Shown here: in pieces, positions 56,600 to 64,000 of the stretch | Position numbering within the stretch: the stretch's first letter is position 1 | How the letters are laid out: every line of letters begins with the position of its first letter | Assembly: GCA_034509735.1 (NCBI GenBank) | Contig: JACGWO010000004.1 | Coordinates: 14,241,395-14,305,394, forward strand | Length of the DNA stretch: 64,000 nt | Direction of reading: 5' to 3' | DNA from: Sesamum alatum | Taxonomy: Eukaryota > Streptophyta > Magnoliopsida > Lamiales > Pedaliaceae | Position numbers and translations under genes: made by a program | The notes under the pieces: model-generated | Told to the model about the DNA's origin: nothing | Seen by the model: only the letters and a program-made list of their open reading frames with translations | Databases searched by the model: none

Positions 56600-59520
56600 T
56601 CATGTTGTATTAGAAGTTCCATTAGTTAGAGAAATCCCTGATATTTCTTGAGGAACTACTTGGGTTACCTCGTTATTGAAGAGTAGATTCTAAAATAGAG
56701 ACTATTCTTGGGACATCACCTATTTCAATTACGCCATATGGAATAGCTCTAGTAGAACGATAGCAGTTTAAGAAACAGATAGGAGAAATAGTATAAATGA
56801 ACTCATTAGACGGAGTACTTCACCGTGGGGAGTATTAGTGTTGCTTATGAAAAATAAGAATGACACAGTGTGAGAGTGTTTTAACTATAGACAATTGAAT
56901 TGGGTGACAATGAAAACTAAATACCCAGTACCACGAATTGGTAATTTGCTAGGCCAGTTGAAAAGAACCGCAGTATTTTGTAAGATCCATTTGAGGTCTA
57001 GCTATCGGCAATTGAGGATTGCAGAGAAGGGTATTCCTTAAACATCTTTTCGCACTCGTTAGGATCATTGATGAGTTTTAGTAATGCCTTTCAGAGTAAA
57101 GAATGCACTGATGACATTTGGGACATTCAGGAATTGATCATTAAGGTCAAGAGAGCCTGGGTCAATTTGTGATAGTTATTATAGATGACGTTCTTGTGTA
57201 TTCACGGAATAGGGGAGATTATGAAAAACATTTGAACATAGTGATTCAGATCTTGCAAGAGAAAGAAATTTATATTAATTTAAGTAAATCCGAGTTTTGG
57301 ATGAATGAGGTAGTTTTTCTAGGATATGTGATATCTAGAGATAGGGTTATGATTGACCCTGTAAATGTAAAAGTTATTATGGAATGAAGAATACAAAAAT
57401 AGGGGATTGGAGTTCAAAGCTTCTAGGACTTGTTAGGTATTACATGATATTTGTTGATGGTATTTATATAATTCCTTTTGGTGAAGTTATTTGGGAAAGG
57501 GGTGGTGTTTCACTAGGCTGAACAATATCAATAAAGTTTTGATAAGTTACAGAAAAAAATTGAGTTCGACTCTAATTTTAGTTTTACTATCTAGTAGTGG
57601 TGGATGCTTGATGTACACAGGTGCTCTAAAACAAGATTTAGAGTGTGTATTAATATAAAATAAGAAGGTGATTTCGTATGCATTTCATTAATTAAGGAAC
57701 AACTAGTTAAGTTGCCTACGAATGATTTGGGGCTAGCAACAACTGTTCATGGATTGAAGATTTGGAGACACTATTTGTTTGGGAAAATATTTTAGATTTT
57801 CAAAGATCATAAGAGTTTAAAATATATTTTGACGTACAAGGAGGAATTTAAGAGAAAGGATAGGGATAGGATTGTTAAAGAATTATGATTGTACTACCGA
57901 TTATCATCTTTGGGAGACGAATGCAGTAGTGGATGCCTCGAGTAGGAAAGTTCAATCATTTTTGAGATAATTTGGGAAGTCTTAATGTGATATTATTACT
58001 AGAAATAATACCAATGAATGTGAAGTTAGAGGTTGATCATGTAGTGGATTTGTTAAAAACTTTACAATTTAAGCCAACTACCATCTTACCGGCATTAGGA
58101 TAAGATCTTTGGCACTAATGTCTAAGTTAGCAATTAAATCAGAGTAACGGTTTAAAAACTTCAGTTATTTTGGGACTTTTGGATCTATTCAATGTTAAAT
58201 TGTGATGAACCACTGTTGGGTGATCGATTAGTACCTGATTTACTATAATTGGAGTACTAATCCGAGAAATTAAGTCACTGATCTTGTTGTGGTGGTTTTC
58301 TTAGGGTTGTGACAATATTAAAAGTTTGGTTTGCTATTGGTTCTCACTTTAATAAGGAATCTTGGAGACATACTATATTTGGTATTTCCAAAGGAACTTA
58401 TGTGATAAGCCTGGTATTGATTATCTGACAAAATTTTGATCTTAGCAATCGTCAATAGTGATGGTCAATTCATAACTAGAACATCAAGCACTAGTAGATA
58501 AGCTTCAATTTTATTTATACGTAAATAGAAATAGGAAAAGATCACTATGAATTTTGTCACTGGGTTGCCACGTACATCCAGAAATATAATACCATTTGAA
58601 TAATTGTGAATACACTGACTAAATCAGCTCACTTCTTATCTATACGACAAGGTGACTCTTTGGATAGATTAGCGGAGTTGTACATTCCAAAAGTTATAAG
58701 ATTATATGGTGTGCCTATTGCTATGGTGTTTGATAGAGATCCTCAATGTAGTTCACATTTTCTTTGGAAAAGGTTTCAAAGGGTACTTACAAAATTTCGT
58801 TTCAGTACATTGTTACATTCCTAAACGTATGGTCACTTGGAAATAACAATTCAAACTTTAAAGATATGACGAGAGCTTTTACAACTAGGTTTAGGGGAAA
58901 TTAGGACAACCACCTAGCACTAGTAAGGAGAATGTTAGAGTATTCATTGAGATATTGTGAGATTAAGAAAAATTGCAGGTTCGGAATTAGTGCAAGAAAC
59001 AATGGAGAAGATACAAAAGTTAAGAAGTGTTTGAAAGTAGTACAAGATCGGTAGACAAGGTAAGTTGACAAACATGAAAGGGAGATGAATATGAGATAGG
59101 TAAGAAAGTTTTGTTGAAAAGATCTATGAATTACGAGATGCATTAAGTAAGGAAAGTTGTATTTGAGATATATTGGTTCATGTAGAATTATGGATAGAAT
59201 TGGGCCACTAGCGTATCGATTAGCATTACTAGCATAACTGTCACAAATACAAGATATATTATATATTTTTATACTACAACGATACATATCTGGTCCTAGT
59301 CAAGTTGTGCCAAAACCAGAAATAGAAATTTTAGAGGAATTAACGTATGTAGAAAAGTCAATAGAAGTTTTGGTTTAAAAAAAAAAAAAAAGAGTGAGAA
59401 ATAACGAGGTACAAATTGTGGAAGTAAATTGAAGTTATCACTCATCAAAGGAAGCCACTTGGAAGGTTGATGATCATATGAGAAAAAAGTACCTCTACTT
59501 ATTTCATTAAGCAAGTAAGT
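56600..59520 (+). pseudogene. Chromovirus pol remnant: RT, RNase H, integrase, chromodomain-like end
   Basis: Broken plus-strand frames in order. Pre-RT PLVREIPDIS lies near 56620. RT follows with [17 protein letters not shown] near 56920, then [14 protein letters not shown], where the motif A catalytic Asp has become His. The RT core VIIDDVLVYSRNRGDYEKHL runs from 57169, with FLGYVISRD. RNase H is LGLATTVHGLKIWRHYLFGK near 57740. The integrase core is LTKSAHFLSIRQGDSLDRLAELY from 58612 and YGVPIAMVFDRDPQ. The end is KEATWKVDDHMRKKYLYL near 59450, as after chromovirus integrases. Stops and frameshifts occur throughout and gag is missing, so no function remains. Confidence 0.85.
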
Positions 59521-59550
59521 CAATTAAATTTCGAGTACGAAATTTTATTA

Positions 59551-59562
59551 GGAGGGGAGAAC
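59551..59562 (+). promoter_or_regulatory. Polypurine tract of the chromovirus
   Basis: GGAGGGGAGAAC directly before the 3' LTR start TGTGACGTCC. Position and purine content are as expected for plus-strand priming. Confidence 0.8.
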
Positions 59563-61846
59563 TGTGACGTCCATAGAATTTTATACATAATTGGGAGACT
59601 AATTAGTAATTATTAAGAAAATCTAACTAAATTACAAGTTATAGGTTGAAATTATAAATATATTAAAACTTGAGGGGACTAAATTGGAACTTTATAAAGT
59701 TTTTGGGGTGACATTATATAAATTTAGAAATTTGGCCAATAAATTAAGAATTTTATAAAAAGTTATTAATATATACACATATATGTAATAATATAATAAT
59801 AATAATCAAATGAGTGATTTTAAATATGAAAATATGGAGGGGCACGTGTTCTTTAGCCTTTTCAAGATATATATAAACTAGATAATTAACCTCAAAATTT
59901 AGTACACATTAAACAAACCTTATAAGCAATTACACTTTCCTCCCGAAGCCCCGGATACAGGTTAACATTTATTTTTCAAAATTTTAATTAATTTTTATAC
60001 TTATATTATTTACTTAGTACTTTTATTAAATATGATTTGTATTATTCAATTTACTATTTAACCGGAAAATTTAATGAATTCGAGTAGTTATACAAATTAC
60101 TGATCCGGTAAATATTTAATTGGGCTGGGGATATTATAGCCAATAAATTAGAATTTATTTAATCTATTAGATTTAGTTGTTGGTATGATGGATTATTCAA
60201 AATTAACCGGGTTTATTAACCAAATACATAATTGTATATATTATTATTTAAATAATTATTATAATAGTGAAGAATTGACAGAAATTAATAGAAATAGTAA
60301 AAAATTATGTTTGAGAAATATTAGGAAATTATATTGAGAAATACGATAATTATTAGAAAGGAATATGAGATTTTTGTAATAATTCCATTTAGGGATGTTA
60401 TAGAGAACAATAGTTATAAAAATATGAGGGGTTTGATTAAATAAGCTCTTATGAGTTAATTGATGACTTAGATATATACGGGGAAAGTTTATAGTGTCTA
60501 ATATTTGAACGAAAAAGGAATGGAGATTTGAATTTTAATATAAATAAAATATTAAAAGATTGATATAAAATATACGCATATATTTAGTAATCTCATTCGT
60601 AATTTACGATATTTTCAATATATATTGATTATACATATTATAACCTATTATAGGACATGAGGGTAAAGTAGAGGATTGATCAACTCCTTCTACTAGCATA
60701 ATCATTTTGAGATCGAGGTAAGTATAGTTAATTGCATCTATATAAGTATATATGGGTATACTTGTCTGTTATAAACCTGACTGGTATTTATAAATGGTTA
60801 TTTGGATTACGTGGTTATTTTGTGAAGTTGTCACTATGTGTTTATTTGTGACTAATTACGTATTATATAGATTGACGGATGATTGTCCTTCATTATATTC
60901 TATTGTTGGATGAAGAAATCAATTATGAGTATATCGTTAAATTGCGATAAAAAGATGACTTACCTAGTTGGGGAACATAGTCAATGATTTGTGATGATGG
61001 GATTGCTGACGATGTGATATGAGAAAAATGACTATAAGCTAGGTACCATGGCGCGTAGGTACCGGGGTATTCCGGGTAGCGGGGAATATCCTGTGTTGAT
61101 AGCTACACACTAGGGTGGTGTGGGGATGCCATGTTCGTTGTGATGTTCTATGCTGATATTGCTATACACTCAGATAGTGTGGGGATATTACATTCGGCGG
61201 GTATCCTGTATTGTATATGAGATGACATGGATTGAGATGATGATAGCCGACAGAACCATTGACTTGTGTACTCCAACTAGAGTAAGCAGGGCCCGAAGAG
61301 TATAAACCATGATTTTAGATATTGTGTAGTGGATTGATGCATTATTGTGGTATTGATTCTTTTGTAGCTTTGTTGTGAGTATATTGAATATTCATGGGAT
61401 TGTGGCATGACGTGTGTCTATGCGTTTATATAGGCTGATTAGCTATACTTATTGAGTAGGCAACTCATTTCTTGCCAAATATTTTTCAGGAGATACGCCA
61501 CCGTGGCTAGGCGAATTAAATCATAAGCCGATCGTCAGTACTATTAGGTGGGTCAGTAGTTATATCTTGAATTAGGAGTACTAGCTACATAATCGCAAGA
61601 ATATATATATATATATATATATTAGAAATTTAATGGATTTTTATTTTGAGTTTGTAGTAAATATAAACAATAATTTTCTTCTTTCCTTATTTATAAATGC
61701 TAAGGTTAAGTATTGAATACAATGCTTGGATGACGTATGTACTTTTGTGATGTCTACATAATATATTGATTAAAACATCGGTTATCTTATTAGGTTAAAT
61801 GCGAATTCTTTATACGATGGGACGTGATTACGGAGAGGGTGTCACA
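59563..61846 (+). repeat. 3' LTR of the chromovirus, complete
   Basis: 2284 bp from TGTGACGTCC to GGTGTCACA, with TG...CA ends. It matches the truncated 5' LTR from 60118 on with numerous substitutions and a longer TA microsatellite (61603-61621). It ends directly at the Tat pol fragment. Confidence 0.9.
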
Positions 61847-64000
61847 TGAAGATACCATCTTGCGAGTCTATCTCAGCACTGGCTTTGCCATGACATATTT
61901 CAGAGGGTTTTCTTTTAAGACTAGGTGGACACTGTGTGATTGAAAGTAATGCTTCAGCATCTTGATTACGGAGATGAGCGCCAAACATAGCTTTTCGATA
62001 GGTGAATAATTGAGCTCGTTTAGTGTCATCGTTCTGCTTAAATAGTATAAAGCATTATCTTTCCCCTCATTATTTTTCTGGGCAAGTAAGATTCCACGGA
62101 GCGCTCTTGAGCAACGACGTACAGAATTAAGAGGCATCCGGGAACGGGTGCAACCAACACCGGAGGTTTCATCAAGTAGAATTTTATGCTTCTGAATGCT
62201 TTATCACAAGCCTCATCCCATTCGAAGGGCATGTCTTTCTTCATTAGGTGACTGAATGGTTGACAACGACCTGCTAGGTTTGAAATGAATCTCCAAAGAT
62301 ACGCGAGCTTTCCTTGCAAACTCTTGAGCTCATAGATGTTTCGAGGTTTTGGCATTCTTAAAATAGCATCGATCTTGGCTTGCTCAATTTCTATGCCCCA
62401 TTAGCGGACGATAAACCCAAGAAACTTTCCGGATGTCACCCCGAACGCATATTTGGAGGGATTCATTCTTAGCTGGTATCTCCTCAAACGTTCGAAGACC
62501 TTCCTTAAGTCGTGAAGATGATGCCCTTGTTTCTTTTACTTCACTACCAGGTCATCAACATAGCATTCTACATTATTGTGGAGCATGTCGTTGAAGATCT
62601 TCTACATCGCCCTTTGATATGTGGCGCTGACATTTTTTAATCCGAAAGGCATGACTTTGTAACAATATATACCTTTAGGAATGCGAAATGCTGTCAATTC
62701 CTCCATGAAAGATAGGGCTTCATGACCCGTAGTGGCGTCTATCATTAACTCGGCGATGGGTAATGGGAAGTCATCTTTGGGACATGCATTATTCAGGTCC
62801 CTGAAGTCAACACACACTCGTATCTGCCCATTCTTCTTTCTCACGGGCACGATGATGGAAATCCACGTAGGATACTTAACTTCTCGAATAAAACCGACTT
62901 CAATGAGTTTGTTTACCTCGCATTCAATCAACGGGATCAACTTAGATCGAAACCTACGTTGAGCTTGTTTGATAGGACCAGCCCCTTTCTTTACAGATAT
63001 GTGGTGCACAGCTACTTTTGGATCTAGCCCGGGTATTTCTTTGTAGGACCATGCAAACACGTCTTTATACTCATGAAGTAGCGCGACATAAGCCTCATCT
63101 TCTACTGGGGTTAGGAGGCGCTTGTGTAAATTGGTCGGGGATCTTCGGCATCACCTAGATTGATTTCTTTCAACTCACCAACGGTGGTTTTAACGCCTTT
63201 CTCAAGTTCTAGAGGAGCGTCTTCAACATCTTCTTCTTCAACCTCCTCATTTTCAATTAAGGTGATGTGATGAGCTAGGGCGATATCCTCTTCAGTACTG
63301 TCGTCAATATAATTGGATGATGCTACGCTTTCTCTGTCATCCTCGTCTTCAAGTTGAACTTGTGTGAAGACCATTGTTCTTGTTTTAACTTTCAAGACTC
63401 TATCTCATGATATGTCTAGAGTTGCGTGGCGTCTCATTCTGAATCAAACTTCTAAGTTTATGTGAGGATGTGATATTTTCCTTTGATTGTTGAGCCACAT
63501 TGGACATGGCTTTCTTTTGGTACATCATTCTTTCCTATGGACCAAATCTATCAGAAACAGATTGATTGTTGGTCTTTCTATGCACCATTCTTTTACATGG
63601 GCCAAGTCTGTTAAAGACAGACTCTCGTGGATTTTCTTTCCTTTGGCCATCCTCTGTTGAAGAGAGACTTTCGCTGACATGGTTGATGCTAGCCCTTTTT
63701 ATGGCGATATGGATAGGCTTAGGAGGGATAAAGCCAAGACCCACACATGAATCTGGGACTGCATGCCCTTTTTCTTTTAACATCACTTGGGTGGCGTTGA
63801 GTCCATGGAGCTTCTTGTTGGTGGCTTGGGGAGGAAGCTTTCCAAGGGCAAATCTTTCTTGTGGATTATACCCGGCTTTAACAAGCAGTTTGAAGGCCTT
63901 AGGATCATATACCCTTCTCTATCTATAGACAACGCTTCATGTCCTTCTTCTTCTTTTTGGGTTGAGGACACAAATCCTTCGATTGGCGGTTTCAATGGTT
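61847..64000 (-). pseudogene. Second Tat-family fragment (linker, RT, start of RNase H), decayed
   Basis: Minus strand, collinear with about 8835-11030 of the complete element. From the window end leftward: the Gag-Pol linker (63995-63535, QKEEEGHEALSID, GLGFIPPKPIHIAIKRAS), the acidic segment (63395-63111), RT (63060-62602, VDFRDLNNACPKDDFPLP), and RT/RNase H (62355-61868, ALYYLSRTM). Frameshifts and stops separate these parts. An in-frame loss of 15 residues at about 62703 removes the motif A region with its catalytic Asp (SFM joins directly to EELTAF). The element is cut on the left by the chromovirus LTR and continues beyond the window on the right. Confidence 0.88.

Larger units (their letters stand above)
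54344..61846 (+). mobile_element. Decayed Tekay/Del-type chromovirus, 5' truncated
   Basis: A 7.5-kb Ty3/Gypsy remnant on the plus strand: a truncated 5' LTR (to 56057), a primer site matching initiator-Met tRNA, about 3.5 kb of internal DNA with RT, RNase H, integrase and a chromodomain-like end, a polypurine tract, and a complete 3' LTR (59563-61846). Gag and protease are missing, because only about 550 bp separate the LTR from RT sequence. All frames are broken. The initiator-Met primer site, RT/integrase wording and the terminal ATWKVDDHMR segment are those of Tekay/Del chromoviruses. The left end is lost at the junction with the AT-rich array. The right end abuts a Tat-family pol fragment, so it probably inserted into that element. 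Confidence 0.85.

Noticed and set aside
61601..61621. TA run in the right LTR as a regulatory site
   Set aside because: Simple microsatellite differing in length from the left LTR; no evidence of function.
1..64000. tRNA or rRNA genes
   Set aside because: No cloverleaf-like or conserved rRNA stretch was recognised; TGGTATCAGAGC at 56063 is a primer binding site, not a tRNA gene.

Overview
This is nuclear DNA from a flowering plant, almost certainly a eudicot. The evidence is one intron-rich host gene with GT-AG introns, nested plant-type LTR retrotransposons, several MITE families and very AT-rich spacers. I cannot name the species; an asterid is only a hunch. There are no prokaryotic features, rRNA or tRNA genes, or CRISPR arrays that I can see.

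Layout. (1) 1-17100 is nested retrotransposons. A full-length Tat-lineage Ty3/Gypsy element lies on the minus strand at 658-14360, with 931/935-bp LTRs and a perfect 5-bp target duplication CTGGC. It carries gag, protease, RT, RNase H, a second RNase H and integrase. Between pol and the 3' LTR it carries an antisense plant-mobile-domain (PMD) gene. A 2.56-kb solo LTR with its own duplication (ACTTG) sits inside that antisense gene. The element itself interrupts older repetitive DNA (1-657 and 14366-about 17100). (2) 17111-18793 is AT-rich spacer with a degenerate inverted-repeat element. (3) 18794-35480 is the only convincing host gene. It encodes a mitochondrial type DnaJ/Hsp40 co-chaperone resembling Arabidopsis ATJ1, in about 18 exons and about 16.7 kb. 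Introns are enlarged by MITEs, one intron is GC-AG, and the last exon looks eroded. (4) 35880-39480 is a dead Copia pol fragment on the minus strand, split by nested MITEs, followed by a hAT-type MITE. (5) 40647-51202 is a tandem array of an approximately 2.14-kb AT-rich unit made of two related halves (five copies, the last one damaged). It fades into degenerate relatives up to about 54343. One unit alone carries an 816-bp MITE with an 8-bp target duplication. (6) 54344-61846 is a decayed Tekay/Del-type chromovirus on the plus strand, with its left LTR truncated at the array edge and gag missing. (7) 61847-64000 is a second, more decayed copy of the Tat family on the minus strand, cut off by the chromovirus on one side and the window end on the other.

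How it works together. Only the DnaJ gene is likely to serve the plant: its product would recruit and stimulate mitochondrial Hsp70. The rest records successive insertions, deletions and one episode of tandem amplification. The two Tat copies can be compared directly, which shows that at least one stop codon in the younger copy is a new mutation. The most unusual structures are the dimeric 2.14-kb array, the antisense gene inside the Tat element, and the MITE-laden DnaJ gene with its altered 3' end.
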